A stretch of DNA of 64,000 nucleotides, from contig QULU01000005.1 in the NCBI GenBank assembly GCA_003481775.1, forward strand, positions 65,869 through 129,868. Reading direction: 5' to 3'. Position 1 is the first letter of the stretch. Each line of letters begins with the position of its first letter. Under the pieces are notes generated by a model, which was not told the origin of the DNA, made no database searches, and saw only the letters and a program-made list of their open reading frames with translations. The position numbers were made by a program, and so were the translations under genes. The stretch comes from Clostridiaceae bacterium OM02-2AC. Lineage in GTDB: Bacteria; Bacillota_I; Bacilli_A; Erysipelotrichales; Erysipelotrichaceae. Positions 56,146-64,000 of the stretch are shown here, piece by piece.

Positions 56146-57240
56146 TTATAGTAAATCGACATCGATATGTCGGGCGTTTACAATACGCTCTTTGTTCCCA
56201 CTCTGCAACAGGGCATCTACCTCCCGCATTAACAGAAACGGTGATTTCGGAACGGCACTTACCGTATCTCCAGCAATATGCGGTGTAAGGATAATATTAT
56301 CCAGCTCCTGTAATCCGCTGTCTTTTTCCAGCGGTTCACTCTCAAAAACATCCAATGCTGCTCCTGCTATACGATGTTCCTTCAACGTATGAATCAGGTC
56401 ATTCTGATTAACCAGTCCGCCACGTGAAGTGTTAATAAAGTAGCTACCAGGTTTCATTCGACTGAAATAACGGGTATCAATCATTCTTCTGGTCTCATCA
56501 CAAAGCCGTAGATGTACAGAAATGACATCGCATTCTGAAAACAAATCTTCCAGTGTATCCAGTATACAAACGGATTCCAAACCATTATTTTTCAGCCGTT
56601 CAACCGAAAGGTACTCATCATATCCGAAGGTCTGTATATGCAAGGCCTTTAAACGCTTTGCAATTTCAATACCAACATTCCCCAGACCGGCAAGTCCAAC
56701 CTTCAGATTAGAAAGTGTTGTCGTAAATTCATAATTTGGATATTTCTTAGTCCAGATTCCCTCCATCATCAGCTTATGGGAAGTAGCAATGTTTCTGGTC
56801 ATCGCTATAATTAGCCCCAGTGTGAAATCAGCAACTGGTTCAGCGTTACGGATCACATTGATCACAGGAATATTACGGTCGTTCGCTGCTTCTATATTAA
56901 TTTGTTCCACCCCACCCCGACATGTCAGTATTACCTTTAAATGCTTTGCCCGTTTGATTAGAGAAGCATGAAGCGGAGCAAAGTGCATCATGATGATATC
57001 TGCATCCTCTATCAATTCATCTAGCCCGGACGGATATGGCTCAGCTTCCGGTCCATTTTTTTCAATGTTTACCTGCCGTCTTGAAAATGACTGTATATCA
57101 TGTTCTCCCCAGAATACCTTATCAATTCGGTTAACAGCGATAGAAGAAGATCGAATGGCTTCCTCCATCGTTTCACAGGATACAAAGACATCTCCGATTA
57201 CGATAATATTTTGCTTTTCCTTTGTTATGATATCCAGCAT
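56146..57240 (-). CDS. D-isomer-specific 2-hydroxyacid dehydrogenase
   Basis: 364 aa. NAD-binding GLAGLGNVGIEIAKRL (residues about 178-193), catalytic Glu in ALDVFESEPL and His in ILTPHIAGD. A SerA/phosphoglycerate-like enzyme. It may oxidise or reduce a sugar-acid intermediate. One-base overlap with the stop of the IIC gene (TAATG). Confidence 0.88.
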   Translation of the reverse strand: MLDIITKEKQNIIVIGDVFVSCETMEEAIRSSSIAVNRIDKVFWGEHDIQSFSRRQVNIEKNGPEAEPYPSGLDELIEDADIIMMHFAPLHASLIKRAKHLKVILTCRGGVEQINIEAANDRNIPVINVIRNAEPVADFTLGLIIAMTRNIATSHKLMMEGIWTKKYPNYEFTTTLSNLKVGLAGLGNVGIEIAKRLKALHIQTFGYDEYLSVERLKNNGLESVCILDTLEDLFSECDVISVHLRLCDETRRMIDTRYFSRMKPGSYFINTSRGGLVNQNDLIHTLKEHRIAGAALDVFESEPLEKDSGLQELDNIILTPHIAGDTVSAVPKSPFLLMREVDALLQSGNKERIVNARHIDVDLL

Positions 57241-58640
57241 TACACTTCCTCCATTTCAGGCAGTTTGTTGCAGGTCTCCATATATTCTTCAAGAACACTA
57301 CCCTTTTTACGGTTGGCTACATACAGAATGATATATAGAACTATAACACCGCCGATCAGCAAAGGATTCATAGACAGGAAGGCAAGGAAGGATAAACAAT
57401 TTAACGGTCTTGCCATAACACCAAAGCTTGCGACAAGAGTACCTGCCATCGCCATTTCTACACCAACAGAAGCAGCAACCTCTGTAAAATATGGAGCGAC
57501 CAGCGTAACACACAACAATCCAAACGTATACCAGATAGCACCACAGACAATGCTTTTCGCCATATTCCCATCCGTCACACAGATAAAGACTTCAATCATA
57601 TATGGAAGAGCACACAAATCTACCAGTGGCAGAAATTTATTTCCAGGAAGGATAAAAGAAACCACAAGAATAATCGGCATTAAAATGATTCCAGTGACAA
57701 GCGTTGCAGTTTCTCCATAAGCCACAGCATCATTCACGGCGATAAACCATTTTCTCCCCTTACCACTTGCAGCAGCTTTCTTGGAATATGCAGCTGACAA
57801 CGGTGTAAAAGCGGATGCAAAGATTCCTGCAATTTTCGGAAAAATCGCCATGATTGCAGCGGTTGAAATCGCACAGGTAGCGATTGCGCCCCAACTTTCC
57901 AGCTTGCCCAGTTCATTGGAATAGCCCAGAACACTGATCAGGGCTCCAAGAAACAAACCAATCACCTTTGGGTCTGCAAACATACCGGCTTTTTTCTCCA
58001 ATGTACTTGGATTCAATTGTATTTTTTTAAATCCGATTTTATTCAGAATCGCATTCATCACAATGGCAAACGGCACAGCTTCGCAATGCATGGGAACCGT
58101 CATGCAGCAATTTGGATACTTATAATATTTGGAAAATCTCGGTGCCAGTACCTCCGCAAACAGCAGTGTATATAGATTCTGTACAATCATGAGCAGGAAC
58201 GATAGATATAGATTCCCTGTCAGAATATAAAGCATAGAGCCCCAGACCATGAATCCGTAATTATTCCAGAGATCACTCACCATGAATACATTCGTAAACT
58301 TTGTGAAATATAGAACCAGCTGCAGGATGATGGCAATCGCGAAGAACAGAATCCCTATCTCTGTCGAATAAGCAACAACACTGGTCGCCTGCCAGCCTAT
58401 ATCCACAATGGATAAATTGATACCGGCATTCGTTACCATGCGTTCCACAACTGGTGTAATGACTGCTGAATATGAATTAATGACAAATGTGAAGCCTGTC
58501 AGTCCAACTGCCGCAAGAATACCGCAGTCAAATGCTTTCTGTGTTTTGACCCCCATCATCTTTGCAACAATAAAAAGCATAATTGGTACAAAGACGGTTG
58601 CCCCAAACGTATTGAATACGGAACGTACAACATCTAGCAT
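57240..58640 (-). CDS. PTS galactitol-type IIC transporter
   Basis: 466 aa, about 10-12 membrane segments, with FNTFGATVFVPIMLFIVAKMMG near the start and NDAVAYGETATLVTGII, matching the Gat-type IIC family (substrates galactitol, ribitol or related). Forms the permease for IIA and IIB encoded upstream. The substrate is not identified. Confidence 0.9.
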   Translation of the reverse strand: MLDVVRSVFNTFGATVFVPIMLFIVAKMMGVKTQKAFDCGILAAVGLTGFTFVINSYSAVITPVVERMVTNAGINLSIVDIGWQATSVVAYSTEIGILFFAIAIILQLVLYFTKFTNVFMVSDLWNNYGFMVWGSMLYILTGNLYLSFLLMIVQNLYTLLFAEVLAPRFSKYYKYPNCCMTVPMHCEAVPFAIVMNAILNKIGFKKIQLNPSTLEKKAGMFADPKVIGLFLGALISVLGYSNELGKLESWGAIATCAISTAAIMAIFPKIAGIFASAFTPLSAAYSKKAAASGKGRKWFIAVNDAVAYGETATLVTGIILMPIILVVSFILPGNKFLPLVDLCALPYMIEVFICVTDGNMAKSIVCGAIWYTFGLLCVTLVAPYFTEVAASVGVEMAMAGTLVASFGVMARPLNCLSFLAFLSMNPLLIGGVIVLYIILYVANRKKGSVLEEYMETCNKLPEMEEV

Positions 58641-58663
58641 AATAAATCCTCCTTTTCAAAATT

Positions 58664-58957
58664 TCATGAATGATGCAGAATCCTCATAACCTCCTCCATA
58701 AATTCCTCTTCTCCCAATCCGATCAGAAAGCTGGTCGCGTTCAGCTTTGGAATTCCATAATCACCATTTACAGGACTGGAGCAGGCCATAAAATCAAAAT
58801 CATGAGAAGCCATAGCAGAATCGACGCCACCTGGATTCGTTTCTATCATTTCTGCTTCAAAGCCATTCTCAGCGAGCATATCCTTCAGCTTACTAGCAAT
58901 CATCGATGACGTCACCGTCCCGGAGCCACAAACACATAATACATTGATTTTTTTCAT
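58664..58957 (-). CDS. PTS IIB component, first copy (galactitol type)
   Basis: 97 aa. MKKINVLCVCGSGTVTSSM carries the phosphoryl-accepting Cys near residue 10. The ATG at 58957 follows GGAGGGG. Between IIA and IIC in the operon; its paralogue lies at 53349. Confidence 0.9.
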   Translation of the reverse strand: MKKINVLCVCGSGTVTSSMIASKLKDMLAENGFEAEMIETNPGGVDSAMASHDFDFMACSSPVNGDYGIPKLNATSFLIGLGEEEFMEEVMRILHHS

Positions 58958-58973
58958 AAAAAACCCCTCCTGA

Positions 58974-59429
58974 CTAATCAAAGTAGCGTTTTCCTAAAGT
59001 AAATATTTCCTGCTCATCGGATGCCAGCTGAAATTTTCTGACAATCATTGGATCAGCAAATGCTTTCATAACTTTTCGAAGCTGGTCAATCTGTTCTTTC
59101 GGATTTTGAATCGCCATAACAAATAATATTTCTGCAGGTACAGATACTCCGGTATTGCCCATATGCATGAATGTAACAGGCTTCTCCATTGTCGCAATGG
59201 CAATAGCAGGCTTTAATACATGGCTTGGATCAGTATGCGGCATGGCGATTGATATCGTCTGCAGATTCAATCCAGTCGGATATATCTCCTCTCTTTTTAA
59301 GAGAGCTTCTGTATAGCTTTCACGAACATACCCTTTTTCAAATAACAGCATCCCCATATTCCTGAGTGCCTCATCCCTTGTACCTGCACACAGATGCATC
59401 CGTATCAGATTTTTATCAACAATGCTCAT
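58974..59429 (-). CDS. PTS IIA component (fructose/mannitol-type fold)
   Basis: 151 aa. Active-site His in ISIAMPHTD near residue 70 and the conserved IYPTGL segment. First gene of the PTS operon running to 53115. Confidence 0.92.
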   Translation of the reverse strand: MSIVDKNLIRMHLCAGTRDEALRNMGMLLFEKGYVRESYTEALLKREEIYPTGLNLQTISIAMPHTDPSHVLKPAIAIATMEKPVTFMHMGNTGVSVPAEILFVMAIQNPKEQIDQLRKVMKAFADPMIVRKFQLASDEQEIFTLGKRYFD

Positions 59430-59463
59430 TTTCTCACCTCCTTTGCTTTCCTTACGCCCTCAT

Positions 59464-59477
59464 TGTAAGCGCAATCA
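59464..59477 (-). promoter_or_regulatory. possible cre site upstream of the PTS operon
   Basis: On the minus strand TGATTGCGCTTACA matches the CcpA operator consensus TGWAANCGNTNWCA at all but two positions. It lies about 35 bases before the IIA start, so catabolite repression is likely but unproved. Confidence 0.4.
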
Positions 59478-59559
59478 TATTTTTTTAATATACCAAAAGT
59501 ATTCACAAGTTCAAATGAATCAAGCGAAAAAATATGTGATGTCAATTACTATAAATGAG

Positions 59560-59592
59560 AGCTGACGCCAAAAAGGACATCTTACTGATGCC
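59560..59592 (-). terminator. terminator after the PRD regulator
   Basis: GGCATC ... GATGTCC stem with a bulge followed by T5 on the minus strand, just past the stop of the regulator. Confidence 0.5.
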
Positions 59593-59597
59593 CCGTT

Positions 59598-61670
59598 TTA
59601 TTCGGTTTCTAATGACGTTCTCACCTCCAGCAATTCGCTGATATGTGTCAGTTCATCAAAATATGTATAGATATTCATCAACGTATTCCAATGAGAATAA
59701 TTGTCTACGGTTGAGAAAAACAGAAAAATTCTTGCTTCCAGTTCACCTGGGCACAGAACAGGTGTTTCTGTTATGATTACGCATTCATCAATACTACCAC
59801 CTATCTCCTTATGCATTGGGCAGTGAACCAGAATCACATGTTTACGAATCTGATACAAACCTCCCACATGTTCGCGAAAGCGTAGTTTCATACGTTCAAT
59901 CAGACGCTTTGCACGACTATCACCTACAAGGTGTGTACATCCGCATGATAGTAACATATCCCAATCTAGATGCTTATAATTAAGTACCTCTCCATTTTTA
60001 ATTTTATCCTGCAAATCAATTATCTCGACAGGGTCGATTAAAAGCTTTTTTTGCGGCTCCAAAAGACGAAACAGATCAAAGTACAGGTTTACTTTGTCAA
60101 TTGTACCGGTACTGTGATGCTGTGCCGATTTTATGATACTGCGAATCACCGGATCTTTTTCCATATAAATATTCTGCTTTTCAATAGCGTCCATAAGCTT
60201 TCTACGATCTGTCTCTGTCAGAATGGGTTCAACTTCTATACAACGATTTTGGTAACGCTCAATGGATTGGAATCCATGTCCTATGCATATAATTAAGACA
60301 TAGTCCTTTAAAGTCCAGCTTTTCAACTTTGATTCCACAGTTATATGATACGAGAAAGCTCCGCCAAACAATTCCTGCAGTTGTTCTTTTACAAGTGTTG
60401 TTGTCGCCATATTATCTATTCCAACGATTAGAATCATTTCTCTGGAAGATGCTGTCGAATTCTGAAGCTTCTTTTCATTCAAATGACTCGCAAAATAAAT
60501 GCACAGATATGCGATTTCATCCTCACTAATCAAGGCAGAAGCTTCACTTTGTATGCCTTCAAATGCTTTTTTTGCAAAGTAATACAGTGCTGGATATCGT
60601 TTTTTTACATCATGAACCAGAGGATTCACAGTTTCTAATCCATATTTCATCCGATAATAAAGCGGCCGAATATGATAATTCAATTTCTTAATCAAGCGGT
60701 CACGATCCTGAAATGACATGCAGGATACGCGCTCGAAATTTTCAATCAGCTCTTTGGCAAAGCTCTCAATAAAGGCATCCTCTTGTTCTCTTGATACAAA
60801 ATCTGTCGTCTGGATTCCTAAAAATAAAACGGTCATATAATAAATTTCCTTCTGTGACAGATTGATATCATATTGATCCAATTTACGCGAGCTGATTTCC
60901 AGAGAGCGAAAGGATACAGTATTCATCAGTGTCATTTCCTCTTCCAGATTCATGGAAACAGAAAATCCCTGAATGCTGCGGATCCAGGCCATCTGCATCA
61001 TTAAGCAGACAGCGTCCATATTACCCAGAAAAAATTCACCTTTTGTATCAATTTCATACTGTTTAATGATACAGCGGCAGATTTCATAAAAATCAATATC
61101 ATTTCCTGAATAGTAACAAAGTGTTTTTCGCAGCTGTGTTTTAATACGAAAACGAATTCCAGGATTTGTAAGGCGCTGTAATTTATCCTGCAACATTTTA
61201 CGTAGTACTTTTTCCTCACCAATGATTCTATAGCCGCTTTGAGCATGACTTATTATTTTCAGCTTCCAAGTCTGCAATTCCTTTTTTAGCATCTTTATAT
61301 CGGTGAGTACCGTATTTTTACTCACATCGAATAATTCTGCCAGAACATCTAATGTGTAACGCACATGCGATAGCGAAATGCAAAAAACCTCCATAGCTCT
61401 TCGTTCCTCAATAGAGTAATAATACTCCTCATGACGCTCCAGTTCATACAAAAGTCCTTTATTATGGTATGTTTGCAATACAATGTGATTTTCATCTATA
61501 GAAACAAGTCCCAGCTGCTGATCTTTTAAGTAATGATTAATTTTCTCTAAATCATAATACAGAGTCCTTCTTGTTACTTGTAGCTTTTCCAGTAGTATAT
61601 GGATTTCTAATCCTTCTCTGGAGGCTGTTAGTTCCTCCAATATGTATACCTGTCTGCTTTTTAGTTCCAT
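59598..61670 (-). CDS. PRD-containing PTS-responsive transcription regulator
   Basis: 690 aa, MtlR/LicR-like. Two N-terminal helix-turn-helix units (about residues 5-60 and 85-135), PRD1 (about 180-290, His in its helices), PRD2 (about 300-400), an IIB-like domain (about 410-500, no Cys in the loop) and a IIA-like domain (about 535-680, with His in VILVHCPM). It would be controlled by phosphorylation from the PTS and activates the adjacent operon. HPr is encoded nine bases upstream in the same operon. Confidence 0.88.
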   Translation of the reverse strand: MELKSRQVYILEELTASREGLEIHILLEKLQVTRRTLYYDLEKINHYLKDQQLGLVSIDENHIVLQTYHNKGLLYELERHEEYYYSIEERRAMEVFCISLSHVRYTLDVLAELFDVSKNTVLTDIKMLKKELQTWKLKIISHAQSGYRIIGEEKVLRKMLQDKLQRLTNPGIRFRIKTQLRKTLCYYSGNDIDFYEICRCIIKQYEIDTKGEFFLGNMDAVCLMMQMAWIRSIQGFSVSMNLEEEMTLMNTVSFRSLEISSRKLDQYDINLSQKEIYYMTVLFLGIQTTDFVSREQEDAFIESFAKELIENFERVSCMSFQDRDRLIKKLNYHIRPLYYRMKYGLETVNPLVHDVKKRYPALYYFAKKAFEGIQSEASALISEDEIAYLCIYFASHLNEKKLQNSTASSREMILIVGIDNMATTTLVKEQLQELFGGAFSYHITVESKLKSWTLKDYVLIICIGHGFQSIERYQNRCIEVEPILTETDRRKLMDAIEKQNIYMEKDPVIRSIIKSAQHHSTGTIDKVNLYFDLFRLLEPQKKLLIDPVEIIDLQDKIKNGEVLNYKHLDWDMLLSCGCTHLVGDSRAKRLIERMKLRFREHVGGLYQIRKHVILVHCPMHKEIGGSIDECVIITETPVLCPGELEARIFLFFSTVDNYSHWNTLMNIYTYFDELTHISELLEVRTSLETE

Positions 61671-61678
61671 GATAGCAC

Positions 61679-61939
61679 CTAATCCTTTAAATTTCGAATC
61701 AGATTTGATACAGCATCCCCAGCTTCTTGCTCATCCTTCCCCTCTATTCTTAATACGATCTCTGAACCGCTATAAATCCCAGCAGTCAGTATACTGATAA
61801 TGCTTTTGGCATTAATTTTTTCGTTGCCACAAACAATCTGGATATCACTTTCATAGCCAGTACATAATGCTGCCAAATCACTAGCCGGTCTAGCATGAAG
61901 CCCAGTTTTGTTATTCACAACTAATTTTATTTCATACAT
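61679..61939 (-). CDS. HPr-family phosphocarrier
   Basis: 86 aa from the ATG at 61939. Contains KTGLHARPASDLA with the catalytic His (near residue 15) and NAKSIISILTAG with the regulatory Ser near position 46. It is encoded directly before the PRD regulator, so it looks like a pathway-specific second HPr instead of the housekeeping ptsH. Confidence 0.9.
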   Translation of the reverse strand: MYEIKLVVNNKTGLHARPASDLAALCTGYESDIQIVCGNEKINAKSIISILTAGIYSGSEIVLRIEGKDEQEAGDAVSNLIRNLKD

Positions 61940-61964
61940 AGCTCTCACTCCTCTTTCTGCTTTC

Positions 61965-62000
61965 ATTATACGATTCATACCAAAGCAGTACCATACCAAA
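61965..62000 (-). promoter_or_regulatory. promoter and direct-repeat operator of the HPr-regulator operon
   Basis: -10 TATAAT (61965-61970). Two identical 9-base direct repeats TTTGGTATG (61976-61984 and 61992-62000 on the minus strand) flank the -35 area (TGGTAC). The core TTTGGTAT also appears before the PTS operon at about 59496, suggesting one shared regulator. Confidence 0.5.
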
Positions 62001-62091
62001 TAATTTCCAAATATTTACATAAACAGTGAATAAACTTATATCTTTTTTATATCCATAAATAACTTCGATCTATTTTTTATTTTTAAATTAA

Positions 62092-62130
62092 AAATCACAA
62101 AGCCATCTAACCAGAAGCCTTGTGATTTCT
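62092..62130 (-). terminator. terminator after the lone recombinase gene
   Basis: AAATCACAA/TTGTGATTT arms with a CC-rich loop region and a T-rich tail on the minus strand, about 65 bases past the recombinase stop. Confidence 0.6.
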
Positions 62131-62171
62131 TATATTATTATGATTTATCATGTATATTTCAGTGATTGTAC

Positions 62172-62196
62172 ATGGTAGCTAACACGTAGCTACCAT
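62172..62196. repeat. palindromic site at the 3' end of the lone recombinase gene
   Basis: Perfect 9-base arms ATGGTAGCT and AGCTACCAT with 7-base spacer AACACGT, the form of a tyrosine-recombinase core site. The stretch 62179-62197 repeats, with two mismatches, at 63347-63365. Confidence 0.8.
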
Positions 62197-63266
62197 CATT
62201 TCAGGGTAGATATGGCACGCCGCAGCTGAGCAACATCCTTATGGGTATAGATTTTTTCTGTTGTGGTATAGGAGCTGTGTCCAATCAGTTTTTTAATGCA
62301 GGTACTATTTGCGCCATAATTACTTAATCGTGTAGCAAACGTATGACGACAGTCATGCGGCAGGTGTTCCATATCCAGCATATCCATGATTTTATCGAAA
62401 TACTGATTGCGATACATATGATAATTGAATTTCTTTCCTGTATCCGCATCACTGATCAGATATTCTTTATCCTGCAGATAATAATCCATCACATATTTCT
62501 GAATCTTTTCATGTACTGGAACCAGCCTGTTTTTTCCAGCTTCTGTTTTGCTTCCTCCGCGTATAGTCATATTCTGTACATCCACATCCTCTCTGCGAAT
62601 GTTAAACAGCTCCCCTACACGAAAACCTGTATAGATCATGATTAGAATCGTATCCACGAGCGGAAGATTCTCATGGTCAAACAGCTGCTCAATCTCCCAT
62701 TCTGTAAATGGCTTGTGTATTTCCGGATGATCCTCTTTTCTGTTGATAATCACGTATTTTGCGTAGTTTTTCTGAATAATATCGTTTTGAACTGCATATT
62801 CACAGACCAGCATCATCAAAGAACGCAGCTTGAGATCACTTGACAGTGACAGCGTACTTTCATCCATTATGCGCTGGAAATGCATTGCTCTAAGATCGCT
62901 CATGCGTACATGCCATATACTGGAGCATCTTGCATACGCTGCCTTATAACCGTTGATTGCCGTTTGGGATATATTGCGATATTTTGTGGATGACCATTCC
63001 ATATAAACATTTTCAAATGTAATCGAACCCAGCTTTTCGATTTCCGCATACAAGACAGGATTCTTATTATAATTCCATAACGAAAACTCCGCCATTTCCT
63101 CTGTCTCATAATATCCGATGATTTTACGCTTCTGATGCCGCATTCCATCCTTTCGTTTATAGGAAACGGTCACGCATGCAACCCAGGGCTTTCTACGATT
63201 TCCCTGTAGCTTATATACGCTCCCCATTCCGTTTGCTTTTTTTATACCTACTGATTTCCCTTTCAT
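62196..63266 (-). CDS. lone tyrosine recombinase
   Basis: About 356 aa from the ATG at 63266 (MKGKSVGIKKANGM...), with catalytic Arg in YTGFRVGELF, the HxxR box HDCRHTFAT, His in GHSSYTTTEK and nucleophile Tyr in KIYTH. N-terminal arm domain and core-binding domain are present. No excisionase, transfer or phage genes are nearby. A longer frame from 63353 would overlap the flanking repeat. Palindromic sites on both sides suggest a small recombination unit next to the PTS gene that follows. Confidence 0.85.
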   Translation of the reverse strand: MKGKSVGIKKANGMGSVYKLQGNRRKPWVACVTVSYKRKDGMRHQKRKIIGYYETEEMAEFSLWNYNKNPVLYAEIEKLGSITFENVYMEWSSTKYRNISQTAINGYKAAYARCSSIWHVRMSDLRAMHFQRIMDESTLSLSSDLKLRSLMMLVCEYAVQNDIIQKNYAKYVIINRKEDHPEIHKPFTEWEIEQLFDHENLPLVDTILIMIYTGFRVGELFNIRREDVDVQNMTIRGGSKTEAGKNRLVPVHEKIQKYVMDYYLQDKEYLISDADTGKKFNYHMYRNQYFDKIMDMLDMEHLPHDCRHTFATRLSNYGANSTCIKKLIGHSSYTTTEKIYTHKDVAQLRRAISTLK

Positions 63267-63346
63267 CCTTACACCTTCCAACTGCCTATCCTCATATAAA
63301 CCATACAATGCCAGGAATAGAATTGCAATAATGAAATCATCGGTTG

Positions 63347-63365
63347 CGAACACGTAGCTAACATA
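63347..63365. repeat. second recombinase-associated repeat, before the PTS IIC gene
   Basis: 17 of 19 bases match 62179-62197, including AACACGTAGCTA without change. Located upstream of the recombinase start and 130 bases upstream of the PTS gene on the opposite strand. Confidence 0.75.
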
Positions 63366-63494
63366 TGGTTTCCCGCTTTTTATTTCATATTACTTTTATA
63401 TAACGCTTATTCTTACCTGTATGTGATTCTTTATGAATTATTCAAATAACAATTTGCTTACAATTATCTTTAATAATCTGAAAGGAGAAACAAC

Positions 63495-64000
63495 ATGGAT
63501 GTAAATATTATTCAGGCTTTACTGGTATTCGTTGTTGCCTTCATTATGGGTATTGACCAGTTTAGTTTCTTGGAATCATTGTATCAGCCAATCGTATTGT
63601 GTCCAATTATCGGGGCAATCCTTGGTAACTTCCAGCTAGGTGTCGTAGTTGGTGGTGCTTATCAGCTGATTCAGATTGGTAGTATGCCAATCGGTGGAGC
63701 TCAGCCGCCTAACGCAATTCTGGGTGGTATCATGGCGACTGTATTCGCAGTTTCTATGAATATGGAGGCAACAGCAGAAGGTGTCGGAGCTGCTATGGGT
63801 CTTGCAATTCCATTCGCAGTATTCGGACAGTATGCTGTTACATTAACATTCACTATTATGTCAGGTATGATGACAAAAGCTGATGCTTGTGCTGAAAATG
63901 CTGATGTAAAGGGTATCCGTAACATCAACTTCATCGAAATGGGTATCTTGGGTTGCCTGTTCGGTGCACTGGCTGTAGCTGGTTTATACGGTGGTTCTCA
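63495..64000 (+). CDS. PTS mannose/fructose/sorbose-family IIC component (partial)
   Basis: 168 codons before the window end. Starts MDVNIIQALLVFVVAFIMG after AAAGGAG; LVGSLYQP-type segment LESLYQPIVLCPIIGAILG and GGAYQLIQIGSMPIGGAQPP are family hallmarks. Expected next genes are IID, IIA and IIB, outside the window. Its promoter must lie within about 130 bases of the recombinase-linked repeat, which makes it a candidate for phase control. Confidence 0.9.
   Translation, partial: MDVNIIQALLVFVVAFIMGIDQFSFLESLYQPIVLCPIIGAILGNFQLGVVVGGAYQLIQIGSMPIGGAQPPNAILGGIMATVFAVSMNMEATAEGVGAAMGLAIPFAVFGQYAVTLTFTIMSGMMTKADACAENADVKGIRNINFIEMGILGCLFGALAVAGLYGGS

Noticed and set aside
62172..63365. A complete phage or second conjugative element around the lone recombinase
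   Set aside because: No structural, replication or transfer genes are present on either side; PTS genes flank it.

Overview
The window looks like the chromosome of a low-to-mid GC Gram-positive gut anaerobe, most likely a member of the Erysipelotrichia such as a [Clostridium] innocuum relative. This is inferred from gene style, strong Shine-Dalgarno sites, T-box and purine riboswitches, phosphotransferase-rich content and the tmRNA tag; no rRNA or other species-level marker is present. No tRNA gene, rRNA gene or CRISPR array was found.

Layout. (1) 1-8.3 kb: purine salvage (a guanine-type riboswitch followed by an NCS2 purine permease and adenine deaminase), an M20 amidohydrolase, a small HTH regulator, a lipoprotein, an AraC/GyrI-like regulator and two acetyltransferases. 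(2) 9.37-32.58 kb: a complete Tn916-family integrative conjugative element of about 23.2 kb. From the left it carries a large thioester/Cna-B/VaFE sortase-anchored adhesin, orf23/orf22, an extra gene for a Mom-family (phage Mu DNA-modification-like) protein, the coupling protein orf21, an unknown small gene, oriT, the relaxase orf20, orf19, ardA (orf18), the mating-channel genes orf17-orf13, the tet(M) attenuator and tet(M), orf9/orf7/orf8 regulation, xis and int. (3) The element sits inside a minus-strand gene. The two halves (8.71-9.37 kb and 32.59-33.81 kb) rejoin in frame across a 14-bp target repeat to give a protein of about 624 residues with a C-terminal PD-(D/E)XK-type nuclease motif. 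A 153-aa partner gene lies upstream, and the pair lies next to the 3' end of the tmRNA gene. (4) 34.5-52.8 kb: core housekeeping genes: ssrA-smpB-capA-like-rnr-secG, a KimA-like permease, enolase, a NagD-like phosphatase, nusG-secE-rpmG, a SigH-like sigma factor, rlmB-mrnC-cysS under a cysteine T-box, a diguanylate cyclase, gap, clpP and an acyl-CoA thioesterase. (5) 53.1-61.9 kb: a sugar or polyol catabolic locus with galactitol-type PTS IIA/IIB/IIC, a second IIB, a hydroxyacid dehydrogenase, a class II aldolase, an iron alcohol dehydrogenase, a histidine phosphatase, a PRD regulator and a dedicated HPr. (6) 62.2-64 kb: a lone tyrosine recombinase flanked by near-identical 19-bp repeats, then the start of a mannose-family PTS IIC gene cut by the window end.

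Working picture. The backbone is ordinary. The accessory material is the conjugative element and the locus it broke. The element appears to carry two anti-restriction functions (ArdA and the Mom-like protein) and an adhesin placed where transcription would enter after excision and circularisation. The interrupted two-gene nuclease locus, the Mom-like gene and the lone recombinase are the best candidates for undescribed biology. All functions are read from sequence motifs and gene order; no database search was possible.
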